DNA from: an uncultured Intestinimonas sp.
GTDB lineage: Bacteria > Bacillota > Clostridia > Oscillospirales > Oscillospiraceae
Length of the DNA stretch: 48,032 nucleotides
Direction: 5' to 3'
Assembly: GCF_944387725.1 (NCBI RefSeq)
Contig: NZ_CALXGA010000008.1
Coordinates: 1-48,032, forward strand
The translations under genes were made by a program, and so were the position numbers. Positions 32,027 through 41,224 of the stretch are shown here, in pieces (positions within the stretch are counted from its first letter, which is position 1; each line of letters opens with the position of its first letter). Under the pieces are notes generated by a model. That model saw nothing but the letters and a program-made list of their open reading frames with translations. It had not been told where the DNA came from and searched no databases.

Positions 32027-33316
32027 ATGGGCTTTTCCATTGAGACCGGCGTGTCCGCCGTCACGGTATTTCTCCAGGGCATTCTGAGCTTTTTCTCCCC
32101 CTGCGTCCTGCCCCTGGCGCCTCTCTACCTGGGCTATCTCTCCGGCGGGGCCGGCAGTTCGGAGGCCGGCGGAGCCGCCCGCCGCCGGGGAAAGCTGATG
32201 GTCCACACCCTCTGCTTCGTGGCGGGGGTCTCCTTCGCCTTTTTCCTGCTGGGCTTCGGCTTCTCCGCCGCTGGGCAGTTTTTCCAGCGGTATCAAGCCG
32301 TCTTCACCACGGTGGGCGGCATTCTGGTGATCCTCCTGGGGCTCTACCAGCTGGGGGTCTTCGGCTCCCCCCGCCTCCTGGCCGCCGAGCGCCGCCTGCC
32401 CTTCCGGCTGGATAAGCTGGCCATGGGGCCCCTGACGGCCCTGGTCCTGGGCTTTACCTTCTCCTTCGCCTGGACCCCCTGCGTGGGGCCCGCCCTGGCC
32501 TCGGTGCTGCTGATGGCCTCCTCCACCGCCTCCGCCGCCGCCGGCTTCGCCCTCATCGGCCTCTACACCCTGGGCTTCGTGCTGCCCTTTTTGGCGCTGG
32601 GCCTCTTCGCCGATGGGGTGCTGGACTTCTTCCGCCGCCGCCGGCAGGTGGTGCGCTACACCGTCAAGGCCGGGGGCGTGCTGATGCTCCTGATGGGGGT
32701 GCTGATGCTCACCGGCTGGATGGGGGGCGTCACCGCCTACCTGGCCCGGCTGGGCGGGGCGGCGGGGGGCGGGACGGCCGCCCAGGTCCAGCAGACCCCG
32801 GCCCCCGTCTCCTCCCCGTCCCCTGCCCCGGCGGCCGCAGAGGACCCGGAGGCGCTGCCCCCCGCCCCGGACTTCACCCTGACGGACCAGAACGGGGAGA
32901 CCCACACCCTGTCGGACTACCAGGGTCAGACGGTGCTGCTGAACTTCTGGGCCACCTGGTGCGGCCCCTGCCAGCAGGAGATGCCCGACCTCCAGGCCCT
33001 CTACGAGGCCTGGGGGGAGAACGGCGGGGACCTGGTGGTGCTGGGGGTGGCCAACCCCAGGACCGAAGAACAGCCCTTCAACCAGGACGGCACCGTGGAG
33101 GAGGTGGCGGCCTTCCTCTCCGACGGGGGCTACACCTACCCTACCGTTATGGACACCACCGGGGAGCTCTTCTCGGCCTACGGCGTCCGGTCCTTCCCCA
33201 CCACCTTTATGATCGACGCCGAGGGCAGGGTCTTCGGCTACCTCATCGGCTCCATGAGCCGGGAGGTCATGGACAGCATCGTGGAGCAGACCATGACCGG
33301 CCAGCGGGCCGGGTAG
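32027..33316 (+). CDS. CcdA-type thiol-disulfide membrane transporter fused to a TlpA/ResA-like thioredoxin domain
   Basis: A 429-residue fusion. The N-terminal half (to about 240) is a six-helix CcdA/DsbD-beta domain with the two redox cysteines in SPCVLPLAP (about 25) and TPCVGPALA (about 150). A Pro/Ala linker (AQVQQTPAPVSSPSPAP) leads to an exported thioredoxin-fold domain with WATWCGPCQQEMPDL, and the cis-Pro loop SFPTTFMID. Electrons from cytoplasmic thioredoxin would pass through the membrane half to the outer domain, reducing disulfides outside the cell. AAAGGAGG precedes the ATG. In most genomes the two parts are separate genes; fusions are known. Confidence 0.93.
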   Translation: MGFSIETGVSAVTVFLQGILSFFSPCVLPLAPLYLGYLSGGAGSSEAGGAARRRGKLMVHTLCFVAGVSFAFFLLGFGFSAAGQFFQRYQAVFTTVGGILVILLGLYQLGVFGSPRLLAAERRLPFRLDKLAMGPLTALVLGFTFSFAWTPCVGPALASVLLMASSTASAAAGFALIGLYTLGFVLPFLALGLFADGVLDFFRRRRQVVRYTVKAGGVLMLLMGVLMLTGWMGGVTAYLARLGGAAGGGTAAQVQQTPAPVSSPSPAPAAAEDPEALPPAPDFTLTDQNGETHTLSDYQGQTVLLNFWATWCGPCQQEMPDLQALYEAWGENGGDLVVLGVANPRTEEQPFNQDGTVEEVAAFLSDGGYTYPTVMDTTGELFSAYGVRSFPTTFMIDAEGRVFGYLIGSMSREVMDSIVEQTMTGQRAG

Positions 33317-33343
33317 GCCCCGCCCCGGTTTCCCGCCCTTCCA

Positions 33344-33376
33344 GCGCCCCCGCCCCGGTTTTTGGGGCGGGGGCGC
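33344..33376 (+). terminator. GC hairpin after the CcdA-type gene
   Basis: GCGCCCCCGCCCC (33344-33356) pairs with GGGGCGGGGGCGC (33364-33376), 7-base loop containing TTTTT. No T-run follows. Confidence 0.65.
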
Positions 33377-33400
33377 GGCGCTTTCGGGGCGCTGAAAAAG

Positions 33401-33449
33401 GTATGACGAAAAATCATACTTTTGTTTTTCCTCCCGCGACCTTATACTG
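33401..33449 (+). promoter_or_regulatory. Inverted repeat and promoter before the permease remnant
   Basis: GTATGA (33401-33406) and TCATAC (33414-33419) form an inverted repeat around CGAAAAA. A TATACT box lies at 33444-33449, with a weak TTTTGT-type -35 about 17 bases before it. Possibly an operator for the transport operon. Confidence 0.45.
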
Positions 33450-33521
33450 GACTTATCCAAAACACAGAAAGCGCGGTCCAGGCCGGGCTCCGGCCCGGTG
33501 AGAGAAGGAGTGATCCCATTC

Positions 33522-34855
33522 ATGGAGGAAAAGAAAAAATCCCTGACCAGCCGCATCCCTGCCAAGGTGTGGCTGCTCATCTCGTTCCTGGCGGCCATGG
33601 CGGTGTGGTACGCCCTCTCGGTCATCCCCGCCACCAGCCGGGCCTTTCCCAACATCATCGTCACGGCGGAGGGCCTCCTCACCATGATTGAACGGGGGGC
33701 CTTCTGGCAGGACCTGTCCAGCAGCATGATCTCGGTCTTCTCGGGGTACGCCCTGGGCTTCGTCATCGCCCTGCCGGTGGCCATCCTCATGGCCTGGTAT
33801 GTGCCGGTGCGGAACATCCTAGAGCCCTGGATTCAGTTCATCCGCAACATCCCCCCCTGGCCTACGTCCCCCTCATCGTCATCTGCGCCGGCGTGGGCCG
33901 CCGCCCCCAGATCATTGTCATCACCATCGCCTGCTTCCTCATCATGTGCGTGACCATCTTCCAGGGCGTCATCAACGTGGACGAGACCCTCATCAAGTCC
34001 GCCCGGGAGCTGGGCTACTTCACCGAGGAGGGCCTGGACGTCACCCTGACCTCCTTCCAGGACGGCCCCACCATCATCGCCGCTATGGAGAACGGCTCCA
34101 TCAACTTCGGCTACATCGGCGACGGCGCCCACCGCCTGTGCGTGCTGGGCCAGGCGGAGATCATCGGTCTGTCCCACATCTCCAACGGCGACGCCGTCAT
34201 CGGCGGGCCCAACGTCGCCTCCCTGGAGGACCTGGCCGGTAAGACCGTGGCCTACTCCTCCGGCACCTCCAGCGAGACCATCCTGGTCAACGCCCTCAAC
34301 AGCGTGGGCCTGACCATGGACGACATCACCGCCATGGACATGGACGCCTCCGCTGTGGTCACCGCCATGCTCTCCGGCGGCGTGGACGCCTGCGCCATCT
34401 GGTCCCCTCAGAGCCTGACCATCCTGGACGAGATGCCCGAGGCCACCAAGCTGGCCCAAAACACCGACTTCTCCGACATCAGCATCTCCCTGGCCAGCTG
34501 GATCGCCATGCCCAGCTACCTGGAGGCCAACCACGACGTGGCCGTCCGCTTCATGCGGGCCCTCTTCAAGGCCATGGACTACGCGGCCCTGGAGGAGAAC
34601 TATGAGCAGGTCTCCCAGTGGGTGGCCGACGAGCTGAAGCTGGATGTGGCGTCCGTCCTGCCCCAGGCCCGGGGCGACGCCGACTGGCTCACCGGCCAGG
34701 AGGTGGCGGCCAGCGTGGCCGACGGCACCGTGGAGGGCTATTACGCTCTGCAGCAGGAGATGATGCTCACCGCAGGCAGCATCACGGAAGAGGACGTCTG
34801 CCCCGTGGGCGACTATGTGAACTTCGACCTGATGACAGAGGCCGGCACCTACTGA
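33522..34855 (+). pseudogene. Chimeric remnant: nitrate/sulfonate/taurine-type ABC permease fused to a solute-binding protein, with a frameshift
   Basis: The first part is a SsuC/TauC/NrtB-type permease: VWLLISFLAAMAVWYALSVI, SSSMISVFSGYALGFVIALPV, then EPWIQFIRNIPP. At a run of seven C (33851-33857) the frame shifts; one more C would restore NIPPLAYVPLIVICAGVG. In the new frame it continues IIVITIACFLIMCVTIFQGVINVDETLIKSARELG and, near 34001-34021, passes without a stop into a periplasmic-binding protein (YFTEEGLDVTLTSFQDGPTI to the end), lacking that protein's signal peptide and N-terminus. The permease C-terminus and any ATPase are missing, as expected from a deletion joining the two genes. 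Start at 33522 (AAGGAG upstream). The transporter cannot be functional as read. Confidence 0.82.
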
Positions 34856-34890
34856 GCTTGGGAACGAGCACCCCAAAGGGCACAGGATTT

Positions 34891-34917
34891 GGGGCGGCGG
34901 CGGAGCGCCGCCGCCCC
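34891..34917 (+). terminator. GC-rich hairpin after the transport remnant
   Basis: GGGGCGGCGGCG (34891-34902) pairs with CGCCGCCGCCCC (34906-34917), a 3-base loop, followed by CCTTTCCTG. A short T-run makes it a moderate terminator. Confidence 0.7.
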
Positions 34918-34956
34918 CCTTTCCTGTCTGAACGCCCCCTTCGGCCCGCCAGGTGA

Positions 34957-34985
34957 TTTACAAACCGGTCCTTCCCAGCTAAAAT
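34957..34985 (+). promoter_or_regulatory. Sigma-A promoter of the two-component operon
   Basis: TTTACA (34957-34962), 17-base spacer, TAAAAT (34980-34985), 34 bases before the kinase ATG. It may also drive the sugar genes further down, since no terminator is seen before 44701. Confidence 0.78.
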
Positions 34986-35018
34986 TAGAGAAAAAGGCTT
35001 TGGAAGGAGGCGCGGGCC

Positions 35019-36548
35019 ATGCTGCTGCTGTTGGTGACGGGACTGCTGATGGGATCCCTGCTGGTGCTGTGGGTGAAAAAGAACCGGGCCTCCCTGCTCC
35101 TGGCGGGGATGTGCCTGAGCCTGACCCTGTTCCTCTTGGGAATCATGCTCTTCATCGCCAAGAAGAGCGGCATTTCCCGGGAGCTGGAGCGCTTCCTCTT
35201 CCTCTCCCGGGACATTCGGATCTGGATGCAGTACCGCTTTCTCACCCTGGGGCAGCTGGGCTGCCTCATCTCCCTGGGGCGGCACCTCTACCCCCTGTGC
35301 CTGCTGGAGATGGCTATGGAGTACTCCATGATCCCCGCTCTCTGGAAATCCCCCCTGCTCCGGCGGGTGGCGGCGGTGCTGCCGGCGGTCTCCCTGGTCC
35401 TATACTGGCCGGGGGTCTACCGCCCTCTGGTGGATTTGGGGGACGGGGTTCGGGGCCTGCTCTACAACTTCTCCTATGTGTGGGTGGTGGGGTATGTCTG
35501 TCTGGCCCTGTGCCTGCTGGGCTATGAGTTCTTCTCCATCACCATGGCCTTTTCCCGGCGGCGGTTCGCCCAAATCCTGGTGTGCCTGGCCTCCTTGTCC
35601 GCCCTCTACCTCCTCTACTGCGGCCAGGACCCGGGCCAGGTCTACCGCTTCTACAGCTACGACTACATCTGGATTCGGGGGGTGGGCTACCTCCAGCACA
35701 ACCTGAGCATCTGGGGCTATGGGGTGCTGGTGGTGTGCAACGCCGTCTGCGGGATCCTGGGCCTGGGGAGCCTTCTGCGCTACACCCGGGACAGCTTCGC
35801 CCGAGACCGGGACGACATCGCCCTGGAGCGCAAGTTCGACGTGGCCCGGACCGGGGCCTCGGTCTTTGTCCACAGCATCAAAAACCAGCTTCTGGCCAAC
35901 CGGGTCCTCTACAAGCGCATCCGCGCCGAGCTCCAGAAGGATGCCCCCGACCTGGAGCGGCTGCGCACCTATACCGACGGCCTGTGCCAGAGCAACGAGC
36001 TGCTGCTCGCCCGCTCGGAGGAGCTCTACCGGACGGTCAAGGCCAAGTCGGTGCGGCTGGTGCCGGTAGACCTGGGGCGGCTGGAGGCGGTCACCCTGGA
36101 GCGCTTCCGGCAGAAATACCCCGAGGGCCGGGTGGAGGTCCACATGGACCGGAGCCTCCAGGTGCTGGCCGATGCGAACTACCTCAGCGAGGCCCTCTAT
36201 AACCTGCTGACCAACGCCTGGGAGGCCACGGTGGAGGCCGGCCGCCAGGACGACGCACCGGTGGAGCTGTGGAGCCACCAGGAGCGGCTCTACACGGTGC
36301 TGTAGGTCCGGGACTGCGGCCCCGGCATCCCCCCGGGGGAGCTCAAGCACATCTTTGAGCCCTTTTACTCCGGGAAGAACACCAATTTCAACTGGGGCAT
36401 GGGCCTCTACCACGTCCGCACCATCATCCGCAGCCACCTGGGCTCCCTCCGGGTGGAGAACCGGCCGGAGGGCGGGGCGGCCTTCTTTCTCCTGCTGCCC
36501 CGGTACGGCCGCCATTGGGCGTTCACACAAGGGGGGGAGGAGAGATGA
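35019..36548 (+). pseudogene. Membrane sensor histidine kinase interrupted by an in-frame TAG
   Basis: The N-terminus has about six to seven membrane helices (LLLVTGLLMGSLLVLWV onward to about residue 250). The phospho-acceptor box VFVHSIKNQLLANRVLY (His near 289) and the ATPase N-box ALYNLLTNAWEATVEAG follow. At 36303-36305 a TAG ends the frame at LYTVL; reading through gives VRDCGPGIPPGELKHIFEPFYSGKN and GMGLYHV, the missing G1/F/G2 boxes, ending in a TGA that overlaps the regulator's ATG. A GAG-to-TAG change is the simplest explanation. AAGGAGG precedes the ATG. As read, the product lacks most of the ATP-binding site. Readthrough or error are alternatives. Confidence 0.85.
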
Positions 36549-37203
36549 TCCGCATTCTGGTGGCCGAGGACTTCGACCTCCTGCGGGAGGACCTGTGCGG
36601 CATTCTGAACCAGCAGCCGGACATGACGGTGGCGGGGAGCGCCGGCAGCGGGAAGGAGATCGAGGCCCTGGCCCGCTCCACCGCCTGCGACCTCATCCTC
36701 ATGGACATCGAGATGGAGACCACCACGGCGGGCATCCGGGCCACCGAGCGCATTCTGGAGGAGAAGCCCAGCCTGAAGGTCCTCTTTCTCACCGCCCACG
36801 AGACCGACGATATGATCCTCACCTCCATGGGCGCCGGGGCGGTGGACTACATCGTCAAGGGCTGCGACGACGCCGAGCTCCTCCTCCACATCCGCAGCGC
36901 CTGGGAGGGCCGCCCCATGCTGGACGCCCGGATTCAGAGCGTCCTCTTCAAGGAGTACTCCCGCCTGCGCCGCTCCGAGCGGAGCCTGCTGTTCTTCATC
37001 AGCACCGTCTCCCCACCGCTGAGCGGGAGCTGGTGCGGCTGCTGCTGGAGGACAAAAAGGTCAAGGAGATCGCCGCCATCCGGTGCGTGGAGGTGGTCAC
37101 CGTCAAGACCCAGATCAAGAGCCTCCTGCGCAAGTTCGGCTGCACCCGCACCAGGGAGATTGTTTCCACCATCCGGGAACTCAATGTGGCCCACCTCTTC
37201 TGA
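36545..37203 (+). pseudogene. NarL/LuxR-type response regulator with a frameshift
   Basis: The receiver domain is intact: ILVAEDFDLL, D54 in LILMDIEME, TAHE and VKGCDDAEL. After LLFFISTVS the frame is lost at a four-C run near 37012-37016; adding one C gives PTAERELVRLLLEDKKVKEIAAIRCVEVVTVKTQIKSLLRKFG, the LuxR-type HTH, to the stop at 37201-37203. The ATG overlaps the kinase stop (ATGA), with GGGGGGGAGGAG upstream. Partner of the preceding kinase, both probably controlling the sugar genes that follow (inference). As read, the DNA-binding domain is lost. Confidence 0.85.
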
Positions 37204-37226
37204 GGGGGCCGGGAAAGGAAGCATAT

Positions 37227-38044
37227 ATGATGGATTATTTTCAGATCAGCGCCCAGGACCTGGGCAGAGACGCCAAGATTCCCGTGGTCAAGCTGGGAGA
37301 CTCCGGCGAGGTCTTCTATGAGCTGGCCCTGGAGATGGTCAGCGCCATCCGGGCCAACAACGACCGGGGGGAAAAGACCGTCTTCATCTGTCCGGTGGGC
37401 CCGGTGGGCCAGTACCCCATCTTCGTCCGGCTGGTGAACCGGGACCGGCTCAGCCTGAAGAACTGCTGGTTCCTCAACATGGACGAGTACCTCAACGACG
37501 ACGGCGCCTACATCCCCAAGGAGAGCCCCCTGTCCTTCCGGGGCTTCATGGAGCGGACGGTTTATGGCCAGATCGACCCGCGCTGCTGATGCCCCCGGAG
37601 CAGCGGGTCTTCCCCGACCCCGCCGGCCCCGGCCGGATGGACCGGCTCATCGAGGAGCTGGGGGGCGTGGACATCGCCTTCGGGGGCATCGGCATCAACG
37701 GCCACCTGGCCTTCAACGAGGCCCGGGAGGACATGACGGCCCAAGAATTTGCCGCCCAGGGCACCCGGGTCCTCTCCCTCAACCCGGAGACCCGCACCGC
37801 CAACGCCATCGGGGACCGCTGCGGCGCCATCGACACCATGCCGAAGCGGGCCGTCACCATCGGCATCCGGCAGATTCTGGGGGCCCGGAAGGTCCGCCTG
37901 GGGGTCTTCCGGGCGTGGCACCGCAGCGTGGTCCGCCAGGCCGCCTACGGGCCTGTCACCGCCCACTTCCCCGCCAGCCTGCTCCAAAACCACCCAGACG
38001 CGGTGATCTACGCCAACGCCACCGCCGCCGCCCAGCCCTTCTGA
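37227..38044 (+). pseudogene. nagB: Glucosamine-6-phosphate deaminase-like protein (NagB family) with a frameshift
   Basis: The first frame gives an N-terminal half (VFICPVGPVGQYPIFVRLVNRD, then CWFLNMDEYLNDDGAYI). After GQIDP at about 37578 the frame breaks; one extra base there gives ALLMPPEQRVFPDPAGPG and continues with VDIAFGGIGINGHLAFNEA, the family signature, then LGARKVRLGVFR to the stop at 38042. Together about 272 residues, the normal NagB length. NagB converts glucosamine-6-phosphate to fructose-6-phosphate plus ammonia. AAAGGAAG precedes the ATG. The nagA gene begins 2 bases after the stop. Confidence 0.85.
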
Positions 38045-38046
38045 CC

Positions 38047-39201
38047 ATGGAGCGCACGCTGTTTACCAACGGACGGGTCCTCACCGGCGGCAGGCTGGCG
38101 GCCTGTGAGGTCCTGGTCCGGGAGGGGCGCATTGCCGCCGTGGGGGAGAACCTGGACCGGGCGGGCTGCCGGGTGGCGGACCTGGGCGGGAACCTCCTCG
38201 CCCCCGGTTTTCTGGACGTTCACACCCACGGCGGCGCCGGCGTGGACATCAACGCCGCCGGCTGTGAGGACCTGTCCAGGCTCTCCGCCTTCTTCGCCAG
38301 CCAGGGGGTCACCGGCTTCCTGGCCTCCATCCTCACCGACACCGAGGAGGCCACCTGTCGGGCCATCGACCGCGTCTGCGCCTTGATGGACCGCCCCGCA
38401 CCGGGGGCCAAGTGCCTGGGCATCCACCTGGAGGGCCCCTTCCTCTGCCTGAAGTACAAGGGGGCCATGCCCCCGGAGCTCCTGCGGGAGGGGGACGCCG
38501 GACTCTTCCAGCGCTATCAGGAACGCGCTGGCGGCCGCATCCGCTACATGACCGTGGCCCCGGAGGTGCGGGGGGTCCCGGAGATGATCCGGGCCCTGCG
38601 AGGCCAGTGCGTCCTGGCCATGGGCCACACCGACGCCGACTACGAGACGGCCATCGACGCCATCGAGGGGGGCGTGGCCGCCTGCACCCACACCTTCAAC
38701 GTCATGAGCCTCTTCCACCAGCACCGGCCCGCCGTCATGGGGGCGGTGCTGGAAAGGCCCGTCTACTGCGAGGCCATCTGCGACGGCCGGCACCTCCACC
38801 CCGGCACAGTGCGGATGCTCCTCTCCTGCAAGGGCTGGGACAAGGTGGTGGCCGTCACCGACTCCATGCAGGCCGCCGGCCTACCCGACGGGGCGTATAT
38901 GCTGGGGGTCAACCCCGTCACCGTCACTGGCGGCGACGCCAAAATCACCGGCACCGACATCCGGGCAGGCAGCACCCTCACCCTGGCCCAGGCGGTGAAG
39001 AACCTGGCCCGCTTCACCGGGGCGGGGCCGGAAAACGTGCTGAAGCTGCTCACCATCAATCCCGCCCGGCTCATCGGCGAGGACCACCGCCGGGGCGAGA
39101 TCGCCGCAGGAAAGGACGCCGACTTTGTGGTCCTCTCCCCGGAACTGGACGTACTGGAAACCTGGTCGGCGGGCGAGCGCGTCTACGCCGCCGCAACATG
39201 A
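38047..39201 (+). CDS. nagA: N-acetylglucosamine-6-phosphate deacetylase (NagA)
   Basis: Removes acetate from GlcNAc-6-phosphate (or a similar amino-sugar phosphate). 384 residues, amidohydrolase superfamily. Seen: APGFLDVHTHGGAGVDIN (first metal-ligand HxH), GIHLEGPFL (Glu ligand), GHTDADY and HTFNVMSLFHQHRP (His ligands), and VTDSMQAAG (catalytic Asp). The start at 38047 directly follows nagB; a larger frame is open upstream but has no homology. Frame intact. The product feeds NagB, giving fructose-6-phosphate. Confidence 0.94.
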   Translation: MERTLFTNGRVLTGGRLAACEVLVREGRIAAVGENLDRAGCRVADLGGNLLAPGFLDVHTHGGAGVDINAAGCEDLSRLSAFFASQGVTGFLASILTDTEEATCRAIDRVCALMDRPAPGAKCLGIHLEGPFLCLKYKGAMPPELLREGDAGLFQRYQERAGGRIRYMTVAPEVRGVPEMIRALRGQCVLAMGHTDADYETAIDAIEGGVAACTHTFNVMSLFHQHRPAVMGAVLERPVYCEAICDGRHLHPGTVRMLLSCKGWDKVVAVTDSMQAAGLPDGAYMLGVNPVTVTGGDAKITGTDIRAGSTLTLAQAVKNLARFTGAGPENVLKLLTINPARLIGEDHRRGEIAAGKDADFVVLSPELDVLETWSAGERVYAAAT

Positions 39202-39219
39202 AGCAAGGAGGATATCATT

Positions 39220-40366
39220 ATGCCTTTGGTACCGCTCAGACCCCTGATGGAGGCCGCCGAGGCCCACAACTACGCCCAGGGGGCCTTCAACGTCAACGCC
39301 GTGGCCCAGGCCAAGGCCGTCATCGAGATGCATGAGACCTTCCGCTCCCCCGCCATCCTTCAGGGGGCCGACCTGGCCAACGCCTTTATGGGTGGCCGGG
39401 TGGACTTCCAGAACGGCACCCTGGAGGACAAGAAGAAGGGGGCCCGGAATATCGCCGCCGCTGTAAAGAAGTACGGTGAGCACTCCCCCATCCCCATCGT
39501 CCTCCACCTGGACCACGGCAAGGACTTTGACTCCTGTGCGGCCGCCATTGAGGGGGGCTACACCTCCGTGATGATCGATGGCTCCTCCCTGCCCCTGGAG
39601 CAGAACATCGAGCTCACCCGGGAGGTGGTGAAGTACGCCCACGCCCGGGGGGTCAGCGTAGAGGGAGAGCTGGGGGTCCTGGGGGGACAGGAGGACCACG
39701 TCTTCGCCGCCAGCTCCACCTACACCAACCCCCTGGACGCCGTGAAGTTCATCCAGGAGACCGGGGGACGCCCTGGCCATCTCCTACGGCACCCAGCACG
39801 GGGCCAACAAGGGCAAAAACGCCAAGCTCCGCCGGGAGATCCCCATCGCCATCAAGGAGTGCATCAACCGCCTGGGGATCTTCTGCGCCCTGGTCTCCCA
39901 CGGCTCCTCCACTGTACCCCAGTACATCGTCCGGGAGATCAACGGCCTGGGAGGCGACATCCAGAACGCCTACGGCATCAACGTGGACGAGCTGATGGCG
40001 GCCATCCCCTGCGGCATCCGCAAGATCAATGTGGACACCGACATCCGCCTGGCGGTGACCCGGAACATGAAGGAGCTCTTCGCCCAGCGGCCGGAGCTCC
40101 GGAAGAGCCCCTCCATCGGCGGGGTGTACGCCCTGCTGGAGGAGAAAAAGTCCGCCTTTGATCCCCGGGTCTTCTTCCCGCCCATCATGGACACGGTCCT
40201 CACCGGGACCCTCCCTGACGACGATGTGGCCCTGCTCATGGGCCGGGTGGAGGCCGGTGTGAAGGAGGCTGTGGGCTCCCTCATCGTTCACTTCGGCTCC
40301 TACGGCCGGGCCCCCCTGGTGGAGCAGAAGTCCCTGGAGGACATGATTGCCTTCTACAAACAGTGA
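39220..40366 (+). pseudogene. Class II fructose/tagatose-bisphosphate aldolase with a frameshift
   Basis: The first frame gives QGAFNVNAVAQAKAVIEMHE, LHLDHGKDFDSCAAAIEGGYTSVMIDGSSL (zinc-ligand His and catalytic Asp of class II aldolases) and EGELGVLGGQEDH. After IQETG, near 39765-39770, the frame shifts by one (an extra base or two missing); the other frame gives DALAISYGTQHGANKGKNAKLR, then ALVSHGSSTVPQ and INVDTDIRLAVTRNM to the stop at 40364. The whole protein, about 381 residues, is longer than ordinary FbaA, with an extra segment before the DHG. AAGGAGGATATCATT precedes the ATG. It would split the bisphosphate made by the phosphofructokinase encoded at 42698. Confidence 0.85.
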
Positions 40367-40378
40367 GGAGGAGACGGG

Positions 40379-41215
40379 ATGAAGCACCTGTACTTGAACC
40401 TAAAGCGGTTTGACGTGCCGGTAGAGTACGGCGGCGTCAACCGCATCGCCCCGGTGGGGGAGTGGGGGCGCTATATCGTCACCCGCACCCAGGAGGGCCT
40501 GAAGGGCTACGACCCGGCGGAGGCGGAGTTTGTCCAGTACTTCCCGGAGGCGCACATCCTGGGGGCGGTGGGGGCCCTGTGCCCGGACAGCCCCGTCCAG
40601 GTGGGCAGCCAGGGGGTCTACCGGGTGGACACCGCCGTGGGGGGCAACTTCGGGGCCCTCACCACCAGCCGCCCGGCCTCTATCGTGAAGGCCATGGGCT
40701 GCACCGCCGCCCTCATCGGCCACTGTGAGGAGCGCAACGACAAGGCCGGTATTCTGGCCGAGGCCGGGGTCGCCGACTCCGCCGCCGTCAACCGCCTGCT
40801 CAACCAGGAGGTGAAGACGGCGGCGGCCCAGGGTCTCTCCGTGCTCTACTGCATCGGGGAGAAGAGCGAGGAGCAGGACCGCTGGCAGGAGGTGCTGGGG
40901 GAGCAGCTGGACCTGGGCCTGGAGGGGGTGGACCCCTCCAAGGTGGTCGTCGCCTATGAGCCCATCTGGTCCATCGGTCCCGGCAAGACCCCGGCGGGGA
41001 AGGACTACATCACTAAGATCGCCCGGTTTGTCAAGGAGCGGACCGGGGGCCTGGACGTGGTATACGGCGGCGGGCTGAAGGTGGACAACGCCGAGATGCT
41101 CGCCTCCATCGCCGAGATCGACGGGGGGCTCATCGCCCTGACCCGGTTCCAGGGGGAGATCGGCTTTTACCCGGAGGAGTACCTGGAGATCATCAAGACC
41201 TATTTGGGGAAGTGA
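40379..41215 (+). CDS. Triosephosphate isomerase-like protein
   Basis: A 278-residue TIM-family protein: LNLKRFD near the N-terminus (N-x-K), IGHCEERND (catalytic His region) and VVAYEPIWSIGPGKTP (catalytic Glu, then the flexible loop). The last part differs from ordinary TpiA: VYGGGLKVDNAEMLASI is present, but the phosphate-loop segment usually GALVGGASL reads GGLIALTRFQGEIGFYP. It is also about 25 residues longer than usual. It may be TIM itself or a relative acting on another small sugar phosphate (tetrulose-phosphate isomerases of this fold are known). GAGGAGGAG precedes the ATG. Confidence 0.85.
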   Translation: MKHLYLNLKRFDVPVEYGGVNRIAPVGEWGRYIVTRTQEGLKGYDPAEAEFVQYFPEAHILGAVGALCPDSPVQVGSQGVYRVDTAVGGNFGALTTSRPASIVKAMGCTAALIGHCEERNDKAGILAEAGVADSAAVNRLLNQEVKTAAAQGLSVLYCIGEKSEEQDRWQEVLGEQLDLGLEGVDPSKVVVAYEPIWSIGPGKTPAGKDYITKIARFVKERTGGLDVVYGGGLKVDNAEMLASIAEIDGGLIALTRFQGEIGFYPEEYLEIIKTYLGK

Positions 41216-41224
41216 GGAGCAAGC

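Noticed and set aside
36355..37203. A separate 282-codon gene starting inside the kinase
   Set aside because: Only its last 65 codons show homology, as the HTH half of the frameshifted response regulator.
37564..38046. A long N-terminal extension of NagA
   Set aside because: This stretch is the nagB gene in another frame; homology to NagA starts at the ATG at 38047.
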